DNA of 64,000 nucleotides, from the NCBI RefSeq assembly GCF_048771995.1, contig NC_133027.1, positions 58,837,501-58,901,500 of the forward strand, written 5' to 3'. This stretch comes from Taeniopygia guttata (taxonomy: Eukaryota > Chordata > Aves > Passeriformes > Estrildidae). The notes beneath the pieces were generated by a model. The model was not told the origin of the DNA and searched no databases. It saw only the letters and a program-made list of their open reading frames with translations. The translations under genes were made by a program, and so were the position numbers. Shown in pieces: positions 1 to 10,100 of this stretch. How positions within the stretch are numbered: the first letter of the stretch is position 1; every line of letters begins with the position of its first letter.

Positions 1-46
1 CTGTAGGTTTTATTACCCCTCACATTTTTTTTCTTTCAAATCACAG

Positions 47-154
47 CAAAACTCACTGCAGAAATCAAAAGGGGGAAGAAAAAGACTTAATAGTCAAGCT
101 GCTGAAAATGTTGAAAAACGGAGAAGTCTCAATCTCAATAAATGTGAAATGCAG
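47..154 (+). CDS. PLEKHG1: PLEKHG1 antepenultimate coding exon
   Basis: The exon is bounded by the acceptor tttcaaatcacag and the donor gtaagt, and its 108 nt are read in phase 0 as 36 codons. It encodes a basic segment containing [12 protein letters not shown] and KRRSLNLNK. Another frame is also open, but only this phase joins cleanly to the next exon. The segment lies downstream of the PH domain in the family. The exon is complete, but the preceding intron is cut by the window edge. Confidence 0.8.
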
Positions 155-3100
155 GTAAGTAATTACTATTTTTTTACTTCTATTGTGCTATGCATCATAG
201 GTAGCTCAATGAAATCTGTTTTCCCTAGGTTGACAGATACATCATCTTCTGTTTATGTCATGTATCAATGTTCATATCATTAAAATATTCATGTCTATGA
301 CAAAAGATTATTTCTCTTGGGGGCTGGGAAAAACAAGTAACTAACTAAACCAATCAGCATTAACTTAAGACAAAAGGAATTATGTTTCACTCTCTCCCCC
401 AAACTCTGGCCAGCAATATCTAAAGCATCCTTTATGTTGGCATTAGAGAGCACGTGGCCTTGCTGTAAATTAGATCTGGATGAAAACTTGCACTAAAAAG
501 AAAAAGGCATTTTCAGTGACATGTGCTGGAGAGCCTAAGATTCCTTTCTGCTGGGGTTATAGGCAAGGAAAAAGGAGAAGAACAAAACTTTTGGCACAAA
601 CCCAGAGTCAGATTAGCTTAATCCAACTGTGAAACTGCAGGGTTAGCATAAAAGGTTTAATGTAACTCCTGCCAAACAAATTTGCCTTTACTCATGCATT
701 AACATAAGCTACTGTCTTGTATTTGAAGTAAGATGTTATTAAACACTGAGAGTGAACTCTGAGCCATGGGGAGGATTAGGAGGCAAAGTAGTCTGGCACT
801 GCCACCTTGGATCCCTCACTCTCTGTTGAGAGAGAGCACTCGCCCTGCCCATCTCCACATATTCTCTGCTGCAGGACAGACTGGTGCTATGGCAGTCCTG
901 TGAAAAGAGGGAATTGCTGTATTATTACAGGGATATGCTAATGTTACATGCAAATTTCAAATCTCCACAGAGCTCCAAGGACCCTTCAGATGAAGAGTCA
1001 ATGCAGTTGAATACTGATCTTCCATTTTCCTGCACCGCTCGACAGCCGCAGTCTCCTAGACAGTTCAGCACACCCCAGAGCAACTCTCTGATCATGAATA
1101 TCCTGGGGGGAAGTACCTCTGTCAGAAACATCTGGACAGACCATCAGATCCGGCAGGCATTGTTCCCCAGCCGGCGCCCACCTTATGAGAATGAAGATGA
1201 TGAAGATGATTACCAGATGTTTGTACCATCAGCATCTACATCCAGCACAAGTTCAGCTCCTGGTGGAGAAAGGAGGGGTTCTTCTGGCCGTCCATGCAGC
1301 TGGCACTTGGGGCAAGCGCATCAAAATGAGACTTCCAGTCCCAGTCGTCACAAAATTGTTAGACGGGCCAGTAGTGCTGGTGAAAGCAACACGTGCCCAG
1401 CCAGCGCCAGGTATAAAACAGGAGAGCGCTGCTCTCGAAGGGAAGTGAAGATAGCAGAGGGGAGCAGTAGGAATGCGTATCCTGAATCTTCAGAGGAGCT
1501 GACTATTGATGATATTGAACATGTTTATGATAATATAAGCTATGAAGACTTAAAGCTGATGGGTCTGACAAGAAGGGAGGAGACAGGACATGGTCCCCGG
1601 AGATCGGCTAGAGACTCTCTGTATGAGGCTGAAAATAAAAGCAGCTCAGATTCAACTTCCAAAAAGAAAACAGCAAATCAAAAGAGGACCTCAATTCATG
1701 CTAGCAGGGAGGAGATACTGCTCAGTAAAGAAGCACCAACTTCAAGTTTGGATGAGCTCAGAATTGTTGAAGACAACATCTATGACACCATACGGCTTCC
1801 AGAAACATCTCTATTGAATTTTAAGTGTGACCCATTGAAATCCTCTAAAAGGAGGAGTTTTTTGGAAAAGGACTTTGCATATTGCAACAATCTACGACAT
1901 TTTGTTTCTGAGGAGAGTCTGCAGTTCAGTGAAGATGAAAGTCCTTACCATCGTGTTCCCATTGACAGTGACTACTTGAGCTTAGTCGATAGCTCCTCCA
2001 ACTCTGACTCGCTGTCACATAAGTCTGCAGCAGATAAACTCTCAGAAGAAGTAGATGAGATTTGGAACGATCTGGAGAACTACATCAAGAAAAATGAGGA
2101 AAAGACAAGAGACCGTGTCCTTGCAGCCTTTCCTGTTTGTAAAGATGACATGCAGGAAAGGCTGCATGCTGGTAGCACACCCGAACTGAGTAAAGATGTA
2201 GAGTACTCACTGTCTACTCTCTCTCTGCCAGAAACTCCTATTTTCCCTAAAACTGTGAAGCCCAGGGCTGCCACCATAAGTGAGGCTAATCTCAGGCTTG
2301 AAGACACTACACCATGCAAGGGGAACTCTTTTATGAGTTTGAACAGATCTTCCTTCTCCAGTGAGATGCATTTTGTAGATAGTCCATATGAGCCTGCCAA
2401 TAGTGTTCTGTCCAGCACACCTGCAGAAGGCATAGAAAATGACTTGGCTGTTACGGATAAAACAAAGAACAGAGTTTTTATGATGGCAAGGCAGTACAGC
2501 CAAAAAATTAAGAAGGCTAACCAGCTTTTGAAAGTTAAAAGTCCAGAGCAGGAACAGCCAGCTAGCAGACAACAGAAACTGAAACACAAAGATCTTGCTG
2601 CTATTCTGGAGGAGAAGAAACAAGGAGGTCCTGCTATTGGTATGTTACAAACATTTCTGTACAGATACATTTCTTCAGTAACTTTCAGAACTTTGTGTTC
2701 TGAACTGGAAGATTATGAATTTTTCACACCTTGGTCATTGAGTATCAGGATAATATTTTCTGTTTTACAACTAAAATTAATTTTCTCAGACTGCTTTAAC
2801 ATTAATGATCCTTTATATCTCATTTCTCGTTACTTGATGACTTTGGGAAGAAATACCAGGGCAGTGTCAGGAAAGAGCAATTTGACTGAGGCTAGAAGTA
2901 GAAATCATGCTGAAGCACTATTGGCGTCCCTACAAAAAAGCAGTTATTTCCTTTAATAGTGTGATCTTTAGAGTTTGACTAAACCAGTGTTTTTTCAAGT
3001 CAGTCTGCCTTCTAACAAGTCAAACATATTTGCTCAGATACCATTCAGAATCATACCCTTAAGCATAAGGAATGTGGTCAGATAAGAGAGAGCTGATAAT

Positions 3101-4700
3101 CCTTCTATCAGCTAATGAATGTGCAGAGTCATGGATATGCAACAGGTCTGGAACTATTTTTGTCCATGATCAATTGAAACAAAGGGAAGATGTGGCGCCA
3201 GCAGACTCCATGTACCAGAATGTAATTCTTGCCTTCTTGTGATTTTTTTAAAAGTCCCTAAATATCTTATTTACCAGGCCATTTTTAGAATGTTCTTTTC
3301 CATTTTAACATGAAACAAGCAGCATATTATTGGGACCATGTACTGCTTTGTGTCCTGCATGACTGCTCACTGTAGCAAGATATTTTATGCTTCTTTTCCT
3401 CAACAAAGTGTACTGAAATATGATGCAAAGGCCTCCACTGTTTCATGTTCCTTTGCAGAGGCCGAATGTATTGGCACAACTGAAAGGTCTTCTCTAAGAG
3501 CTTTCTAATACAAAGCATTTTGAGATTTTAAAATTTTTGTGTGATTCACTGAAATGGATTCCTCATCTCTGCTAAGTTAATTCTCTCTTCTTTCTAGGTG
3601 CCAGAATAGCTGAATATTCCCAGCTTTATGACCAAATTGTCTTCAGAGACAGTACGCCTAAGGTCCAAAAGGAAGCCGGGGCAACTCCTGAGGAGCCACC
3701 AGCTGGGAAGTTTTCCACACCTGTGGCCACATATCCTCCCCATTGCCAGCCTGCCAGTGAATGCTCAAGAGCAGAAGATTGGCTTTTGCATTCTACGTAC
3801 AGTAATGGTGAGCTGGCCGACTTCTCTCCGTGTTCCGAATCCCAGGACACAAAGTCCAAGAACTCATTTACAGAAGCTGGTACAAAAAGCAATTCAAAGC
3901 AGTTGCCATCAGCTGGCTCAGTGCCTTCCCTTCAGATTTCCAACCGTTTGCATGTCCCAGCGCAGAGGTGGAGTGCCATTATAAGCCAACCAAACAAAGA
4001 AAACTTGCATCAAGATCACGTCTATAACTCACTGGGAAGGAGAGTAAGCAGTGTAAAACCACAGGCATACAGCAGGTCGCAGTCCTCGTCCTCAATAGTG
4101 GTCAACAGGTCTGGAGAATCAATTGTATATAATAATGAAATTGATAAGAAAAGGCTCCATTTGAATAGGAACTTTCGATTCAACAGCCATCAAACTCCTG
4201 GAGTTGCTTCAGGATATACAGGGCCAGAGATCAGAAAGCAGATCCCTGAACACTGTTCAGATATGATTCTGCAGGATTCTCAAAAGGTCCTGAGAGTGAA
4301 CAGAGCCTCCCCTCTGACAGCACAGATGGCTACTCAGAACTATTTTTTGAATTTCAAAGATTCTGAAGAAGGAGAAGGGGATGATGATGACTATGTTGAA
4401 ATAAAGTCTGAAGATGAGGGATCTGACTTGGAGACTTCTCAGAACCAAACAAGGAAATCAGATCCTAAACTGCGTAACACAGATGCTGTTCCTTCTGAAA
4501 TGTTCTGTGGCAAAACTGTCTCCTGTACTCCTGCAAAGTCTGCGAGCAGCAAACACGCACTTACCCCATATCTGACTGCATATAGTGATTCGGATAAACT
4601 GAATGACTACCTGTGGAGAGTACCATCTCCTAATCAGCAGAATATTGTCCAGTCTTTAAGGGAAAAGTTTCAGTGTCTCAGTTCAAGTAGCTTTGCTTGA
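47..4700 (+). CDS. PLEKHG1: PLEKHG1, C-terminal part (spliced; three last coding exons)
   Basis: Join 47..154, 971..2639 and 3598..4700. The total is 2880 nt, which gives 959 codons and a TGA stop, and all junctions are phase-compatible. PLEKHG1 is a Dbl-family guanine nucleotide exchange factor for Rho GTPases with DH and PH domains; those domains are encoded upstream of this window. What is visible is the long, Ser/Thr-rich, low-complexity tail, about two thirds of the roughly 1,385-residue human protein as I recall it. It has an acidic stretch ([12 protein letters not shown]), tyrosine motifs YDNI, YEDL and YDTI, a late acidic run ([12 protein letters not shown]) and the C-terminus [14 protein letters not shown]. 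Identification rests on remembered similarity to PLEKHG1 and on synteny with MTHFD1L. No catalytic domain is visible here, so activity is known only from the family. Confidence 0.9.
155..970 (+). other. PLEKHG1 intron
   Basis: This is an 816-bp GT-AG intron. The branch-point-like tgctaat lies about 30 nt before the acceptor. A second acceptor-like site, ctctgctgcag, ends at 874; the frame from there to the main acceptor is open and in phase. No repeat is recognised. Confidence 0.75.
971..2639 (+). CDS. PLEKHG1: PLEKHG1 large penultimate coding exon
   Basis: The exon has 1669 nt between the acceptor tctccacag and the donor gtatgt, read from [10 protein letters not shown] to KKQGGPAIG. It encodes a disordered Ser-, Glu- and Asp-rich region with the acidic run [12 protein letters not shown]. 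Two tyrosine clusters follow, [10 protein letters not shown] (codons 1523-1552) and IYDTIRL (around 1778-1798), and further on the segment [11 protein letters not shown]. The open frame continues into the intron to a TAA at 2956, but homology stops at the donor and resumes at 3598. The open frame also extends upstream of 971, where an alternative acceptor at 874/875 is possible. Confidence 0.9.
2640..3597 (+). other. PLEKHG1 last intron
   Basis: This is a 958-bp AT-rich GT-AG intron with donor gtatgt and acceptor ctcttctttctag. The upstream reading frame stays open to 2956 by chance. No repeat or RNA gene is recognised. Confidence 0.8.
3598..4700 (+). CDS. PLEKHG1: PLEKHG1 terminal coding exon
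   Basis: The exon joins in phase with the previous one (split Gly codon) and reads [20 protein letters not shown] at its start. It ends in [14 protein letters not shown] and a TGA at 4698-4700. It is polar and rich in Ser, Pro and Gln, with the acidic segment [18 protein letters not shown] near the middle (about 4368-4420) and no recognised fold. The C-terminal peptide is what I recall as conserved among PLEKHG1 orthologues. Confidence 0.9.
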
Positions 4701-5574
4701 TGCTTTCAATAATTTCTAGCTGTACTGCCTTATCTTGACAGAATATGTACTAGGACAATCAGTACTGGCAACACGTATTTCTGTAATATTACACTATCAG
4801 GCATTGTATTGCAATAATGTTGTAAATAGATGCAAAATGTATCTTTTAAAAAATGGTTTAGAATCCTCGATGAGAAAGAGGCCACATGTGCACTGTCTGG
4901 GGTCTCTGTAGCGCATGTGAATTTCTCATCTTCTACTCAACCTTGACATCTCTTCCTTTCTTATGTGTGATACCCCCTGATTCTTGCCATCAAACCAGGT
5001 GTAATGCCATTTGATTCTTAAGCCATTTTATCATTTGGAAACCTTGGTATTTGGACTTTCCAGTTAGTGTCCAGTGTTCTGCGTCCAAAATACCTGTATG
5101 ATTACTCTGCTTACATGCAGGAGCATTTATCTGGGCAGCTGCTCCTGTGACTGTGAAGATTTCTGAGCAGGGTTTTGGTGATTACACCAACAGGCTGCGT
5201 GTGCAATTGCACATACTTTTTTGCACGTTACTTTTCATCAGACAGATTCCAAGTGTGTGGGACCAGTGCATATGCTACATTATTTTAGAGCAGGCTTCTT
5301 ACATTTTAAAGAAAATCTAGTCCTAGTACTTGTACCAGGCTGATAGCTCTGTGTCTGAAGCCTCTTCTACTTTCTGGAACTGCGTAGGAGGCAGAAGACA
5401 GGCAGTGGAGTTTTTTTATGAGAACCTGTGGATGTGACACAGTCCTTGCCTGGGGAATGGTTTTGGCACTAGAAGGGGAGCTGCAATGCTTGTCAAGAGG
5501 GCCAGACCAGTCTTGGTACCTCCAGTGATGGTGGTGTTTGTGACATCACCTTCTGAGTATCTTGTAGCTCAGCT

Positions 5575-5597
5575 CCCAGCAGTCGAAAGCTGCTGGG
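5575..5597 (+). repeat. inverted repeat / potential RNA hairpin in PLEKHG1 3'UTR
   Basis: CCCAGCAG (5575-5582) and CTGCTGGG (5590-5597) are perfect reverse complements around a 7-nt TCGAAAG loop. The site lies in the inferred 3'UTR, so it could fold in the mRNA. Confidence 0.6.
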
Positions 5598-5886
5598 TAG
5601 TTTGAGACAAAGCTCTGTGTTATGTGCAGCGACCTGCTGGGCATTTGTTCAAGTCCCAGTGTGAGTAACCCTGCGAGAGAATGAGGCTTGGCCAACTTCT
5701 TGGGTGAAATACTAATTGTGGGGCACGTTTGGCCTATAGGGTAGTTCAGTGATGCTGCTGGTTGAGTGACAAGCTGCAGTCCCCAGGGTGTGCATTTCCT
5801 GTAGCAGAAAGTGACTCTTCCTGACAGAGAGGTAAAAGATATCTTTTGTAAATCAGTCAGTGCTGACTCTAATACAATTTATGTAC

Positions 5887-5892
5887 AATAAA
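5887..5892 (+). terminator. PLEKHG1 poly(A) signal candidate 1 (AATAAA)
   Basis: This is a canonical hexamer about 1.19 kb after the stop codon. A second hexamer at 5944-5949 is followed by pyrimidine-rich DNA, so this pair is a plausible proximal polyadenylation region. Confidence 0.5.
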
Positions 5893-5943
5893 AAGTAGCT
5901 TAAAACTGAGAATACATTCCATTCTTTTGCAAATATTGTATAG

Positions 5944-5949
5944 AATAAA
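5944..5949 (+). terminator. PLEKHG1 poly(A) signal candidate 2 (AATAAA)
   Basis: A canonical hexamer in the context gaataaatgctg, 57 nt after the first candidate, is followed by T-rich sequence. Confidence 0.5.
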
Positions 5950-6162
5950 TGCTGCCCTTTAAAGCAAGGACAGGCTTTCCAATACTGTCTACACTTCCCT
6001 TCATCATCTTTGTTGCACAGCTTTGGATTCTGTTACTTGAAAATATTGTACCGAAAGGAAAGCCTAGATACATCTACACTGATCATCTTGTGTGACTGTT
6101 CTTTTTTGGTGCTTACATTTTTCAGATTACATGGATAAAGCCAGTACCAAGTTAAACATATC

Positions 6163-6168
6163 AATAAA
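6163..6168 (+). terminator. PLEKHG1 poly(A) signal candidate 3 (AATAAA)
   Basis: A canonical hexamer in the context tcaataaacaaa is followed within 30 nt by ttcattgtaatact and a short T run. Confidence 0.4.
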
Positions 6169-6781
6169 CAAAGGAATTTCATTGTAATACTATTTTTACT
6201 AACCACGGATCACTTCCCTCAGTTACAGAGCACTGTACTTCCAGAACAGCTGATTATTTACTACATTGGTTACCATGAGGAAAAACTGAAGTTATCAGTG
6301 TACAGCTAATTGCTTGTAGACTAAGATTGGAGGATTTGAATTTATTAGAACTGACTAAATTATTTACCACACGTATCTTGCATTGGCTAGGAATTGTTAT
6401 TTTGAGGGCTGGTTGGTCATGGTACTTACTAGCTCGTACCACAGGGATAGTTGTTACAGTCAGCACACCCCCTGTGATAGGACCCTTATCTATCTAGTGA
6501 AGTCCGACGGAAAAATAATGTTGTACATATTTAAGACGCTGAGGTGTAGCAGAGCCCATATTTATTTAATATAGCTTGTAAAGTATTGTAAATATGGATA
6601 GAAGGTAAATCTTTGGGCGCACATCTAGATTTGTTTAAACGGCTTTAGGAGAATGTTTAACTCGCATCTCATGCAATCAGTGGAATTGGGAGGGAGGGGA
6701 CAACAACCAACCAACCAACCAGAAAAAAGGGACTTCTGCTAGTATTGTAACTTCTCCCAGGGACCATTTCATACTATTTTT

Positions 6782-6787
6782 AATAAA
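6782..6787 (+). terminator. distal PLEKHG1 poly(A) signal candidate (AATAAA)
   Basis: This is a canonical hexamer in the context ttaataaacgttgag. The sequence downstream is G/T-rich (tgtcggagctgatgttcggggg), as expected of a cleavage-stimulating element. It is the last hexamer before the CpG island, which makes it the best candidate for the gene boundary. Confidence 0.55.
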
Positions 6788-6895
6788 CGTTGAGTATGCA
6801 AAAAACTTTGGGTGCTTTTCATTGCGGGGGGCGGAGGAAGGAAGTTACTGGCTTATGCCTGTCGGAGCTGATGTTCGGGGGTGATTTGGATGGAG

Positions 6896-6932
6896 TTTTT
6901 TTTCTTGAAAAAAAAAAAAAAAAAAAAAAAAA
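6896..6932. repeat. T8-CTTG-A25 homopolymer tract
   Basis: Eight T, then CTTG, then 25 consecutive A sit immediately upstream of the CpG island. Long poly(dA:dT) tracts disfavour nucleosomes in general, so a promoter-boundary role is possible. The exact A count may be unreliable in an assembly. Confidence 0.85.
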
Positions 6933-7075
6933 GCCCAAAAAAACCCAGAAGCGAAAGCGGGGGAGCGGCGGGGCGGGGAAGCGGGGGCAGGCGGTGCTCC
7001 ATCCCTGCCCGCCCCTCGGCCTCGCTCCCGCCCCTGGCCCGTGCCCGCCGCCGCGGCTGCCGGCGCACCGGAGGG

Positions 7076-7194
7076 ATGAGGAGCGCGGCGCTGCGGCGCT
7101 GCCGTGCCCCGGCGCTCCCCGCCGCGCCGCCCCCGCCGCGCCGCGGGCTGAGCGCGCCGCCCCCCCGGGCCGGCGGCGCGGCGGCGGCCGCCCG
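7076..7194 (+). CDS. MTHFD1L: MTHFD1L coding exon 1 (targeting peptide)
   Basis: It begins [15 protein letters not shown] and ends in an Ala/Arg run at donor gtaaga. It is rich in Arg, Ala and Pro with no acidic residue, as expected of a mitochondrial presequence. R23-G24-L25 before S26 fits an R-3 processing site. The start has G at -3. The frame stays open upstream to an ATG at 6890, which would read through the A25 tract as poly-Lys. I prefer 7076, but the human presequence is longer in my recollection, so the start is not certain. Confidence 0.75.
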
Positions 7195-10100
7195 GTAAGA
7201 GGCGCACGTGGGGAGGCAGCGCCGGCTGATGCAACCGGGGGCTGCGGTGGTGTGGGCACGGAGGGAGGAGGGGTGAGGGGGATTTGGGCGATGAAGCCTC
7301 AGTGGGTGCGCCGGATTGGTTTTTGAGGTGGGGTTTTTGGGGGACCTCTCAGTAAAATGCTCCCCTTCCCCCAGAACCGCTGGCGGGATTTCCTCCGGGT
7401 TTTTTGGTTTTGGTGGCATTTTCAGAGCGAGCAGAGCTGCCGTCATGTGGCGGTGGCTCAGGTGAGGAATTGCGCAGATGTGTGCCTGGAAAAACGTGTC
7501 CCTAGTCGGCTTCCCGCCCCTCCACGTCCCGATTCACCCCTGGATGGGATAGTTTGCAACGGAATTGAATTGAACTGATCATTGGCTTCTGCAAGGGTAG
7601 GAGCTGTCAAAAGTCCACTCCTGACTGTTCTCCTCTGTTTGTCTTCCTTGCTATGGGGGACAGACAGACATGTTTCCGGGGGTATCCTCTTTGCACAGCT
7701 GGGTATCACCTGCACACGCAAAAGGTAACCCAGGAGAGCTGGCTGCCACTTACCCAGAATTTCTTTTCCAGAAAGCATTCACAGTTCCTGGCTGTCACTA
7801 GTTTTTCCAAGAAGCAGCGTGGCAAACAGATCTGCCTTTTCTCCCTTCTGCCAGTGGTTTTGAAACACATCCATGAAAGTAGCTGGTCTGCTGCTCATGG
7901 GGTTGGTGTAACCTGTGTTAAGTCGTGGCAGGCCCAGCTGTAAAGGCCTCTTCATCTGTCACTGCCCTGGCCAAGGGTATGGAAATGAAGGACCCACCTC
8001 ACCCAAGAGCTGAGCAGACAGCTCAGTGTGGTGGTTCCCTGCTGCGCTTCCCATAGAGGGGCTGGACAAGCCTTCTCATGAATTAGCACAGCCTAGCTAT
8101 AAAGTGTTGGGCATGTCAGAGCAATGCCCCACATACCTATTTAGAAAAAAAAAAAAAATACTGGCCTTTTAAGTTATCCTGTACCTTCCTGCTGAAGACT
8201 GACCCTCACAGTTCACATCCAACCATAATTTTGGAGATTGAAAATTTATGCATCCAAGCATTTCGGTTACATTGTTGATTAACTGGTTTCTGGCCACTAA
8301 TGTTAGGAGGGTTTATTTTGTTAAAGATTTGCTTGTCACTGTGTTGCAGCAAAGTCACCGACAATGCAAAGAATTCCTTGGCCTCTCTTAAGAGAGAAAA
8401 CCCTCGGCTTGAGCCAACACTTGCCATTATTCAGGTAAAGTATGTGCACTCACTGGCTGTGAGAGATCTCCTTTGGCACTGTTACTTGTCTGAAACTTCA
8501 GAAGCACACCGTGCAGAAAGTAATTTTAATCCTTTTTTTATAAAGAATATTGAGTACTTTATTATAAAAGCAAAGCAATAGGATGAGGTAGTTCCACCAG
8601 ATGGTAGATTGCCCTTCTTTATGCCTGAAATAGTCACAGGAAACATCAGGCTGGGAAGGCTTTGCAAAGGAAAGGAATAGTTTTATCCTTTCTTCCTTTT
8701 GCCACCGTAGTCTTCCTCATTTTACGTATGGATCACTTTTTCTCACCGGTTGTCTAAGTTGAAGAACTTAATAGTTTGATTAAAAGTAGGCTTCTCAAAC
8801 CTTTATTTAGCTTGAAGCTTTTTTTGCAATACTGGGCAAAGTGCATATGTTCCTGAAAATGTGGGCCTCCCTTCACTTCCCACCCCTGAAATAACAATGC
8901 CAGGATTAATGAAAGACCCTTTTGCTTCCTGTCAGCCATGTTACCTTTGGGTGGCTACAGCTTATCGATCTCTTCCTGCTCTTCTAAGGAGAGGAAAACC
9001 ACAATAAAAAGTCCCAGTCAGCTCAGAAGGGTGTGTGTGAAATAAGTGTAAAGTGTCAGCATCCTGTAGAAGTAGCAGCACATTCTGATTTGAAGGAGTC
9101 TTGCAGAATTGAGAATCATTGTTCCACTAATGCTGTGAAGAACTCTTTCTTCCACTGATGGTGCCATTTTTGAAAGGCAATCAAAATGAGAGATGAGGAT
9201 TGCTATCTCTGCAGAGCTGAAAGGTGTTCATCCTTAGATTTCTTATGGTTTGGAAGCCACAAAACTAAGGATGTTTATCATTCAGAGGGGAGCCACTGCC
9301 ATGCTGGCAAAAATGTTACTCTCTTGTTTCCTAGGAAGGTGGTATTGGTTTTGAGTGGGCACACACTGAAACTCTGACCCAGTAGGTTTTGATTTTAAAA
9401 CCCAACTGTAAGTATTTTTAAAGTACTGATCGTGAATCTAAGTAATACAGCAACAGCTTTATTTCAGAAGGTCTTCTAGGGAGGCTATCTGAACAGGCTC
9501 TCTCATCTCTCACCCTCCCTGATAATTGCATTTTCACAGAGCCCTTTAAGGCTAAAGCTGAAGGACTGCTAGGAAAGCAGTGACCTGTTTTTTCTTGCTC
9601 CTGTTAGGTCTCCATCCAGCTGCACCATGATCTGGATTAGGACTGTGATCTTCTCCAGCCCTAGGGGTCTAAAGAGGCTGTCTTTAACCACACTTGTCTC
9701 CTGAATCTGTTTTTCTGCATGGCCACATGCATGTTTTGTGCTGGCACAGTGGGAGGGATGTCCCTCTTGTCCCTGTTTACCCTACTTGGTCTGCCTCATG
9801 AGGTGGCTGTAGGAACATGTGGCCTAGATCCTTCTGGGTAAAATTCACCTAAGCTCTGTTCTCCAGCTTTCCAGTCACTCTAGCTCTGGTCTGGTTGTGA
9901 AGACTGAAGCAGACCCCATTTTAAATGTGTATTTGTTGGTGCAAAGAAAACTTGCTTTGGTCTACAGATGTTCTTGTGATGCACTGCTCTACCAGTAATG
10001 TGGGCAGAGCCTTAAGATTTGTGCTGCTCCCCATGTGCCACATCTGCCCAGAGGAGCAGAGGGAGGGCAGGGAAGTTACCTCCTTTACCAGTCACTCGTA

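Larger units (their letters stand above)
4701..6805 (+). other. PLEKHG1: PLEKHG1 3' untranslated region (extent inferred)
   Basis: This is non-coding sequence after the PLEKHG1 stop with AATAAA hexamers at 5887, 5944, 6163 and 6782. It carries UGUANAUA Pumilio-type motifs at 4821-4828, 6522-6529 and 6587-6594, an AU-rich tatttattta tract near 6559 and a potential RNA hairpin at 5575-5597. Which poly(A) site is used cannot be told from sequence. The right end is an estimate, about 18 nt after the last hexamer. Confidence 0.6.
6945..7270 (+). promoter_or_regulatory. MTHFD1L: CpG-island promoter of MTHFD1L
   Basis: GC content and CpG density rise sharply here against AT-rich flanks. The block contains a consensus GC box (GGGGCGGGG, 6970-6978), the first coding exon and the first 75 bp of intron 1. 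No TATA box is seen, in keeping with a housekeeping, dispersed-start promoter. The transcription start cannot be placed exactly but should lie between the A tract and 7075. Confidence 0.75.
7195..8349 (+). other. MTHFD1L intron 1
   Basis: This is a 1155-bp intron whose first 75 bp remain in the CpG island and hold the E-box and CARE-like site. An A14 run lies at 8145-8158. No other element is seen. Confidence 0.85.

Noticed and set aside
2640..2956. Open frame continuing 105 codons past the PLEKHG1 large exon
   Set aside because: It begins at a good donor (gtatgt), is AT-rich, shows no PLEKHG1 similarity, and the family sequence resumes at 3598 in the right phase.
5565..5656. tRNA-like A-box (tagctcagct) and B-box (gttcaagtcc) words in the PLEKHG1 3'UTR
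   Set aside because: Spacing is too long for a normal tRNA, no acceptor stem or anticodon arm can be drawn, and no A-rich or LINE tail follows. A tRNA-derived SINE is not supported.
6819..7446. Several long minus-strand frames over the CpG island, rich in Ala, Arg and Pro with a Phe run
   Set aside because: They follow from GC-rich composition and the A25 tract; no domain, and they overlap the MTHFD1L promoter and exon 1.
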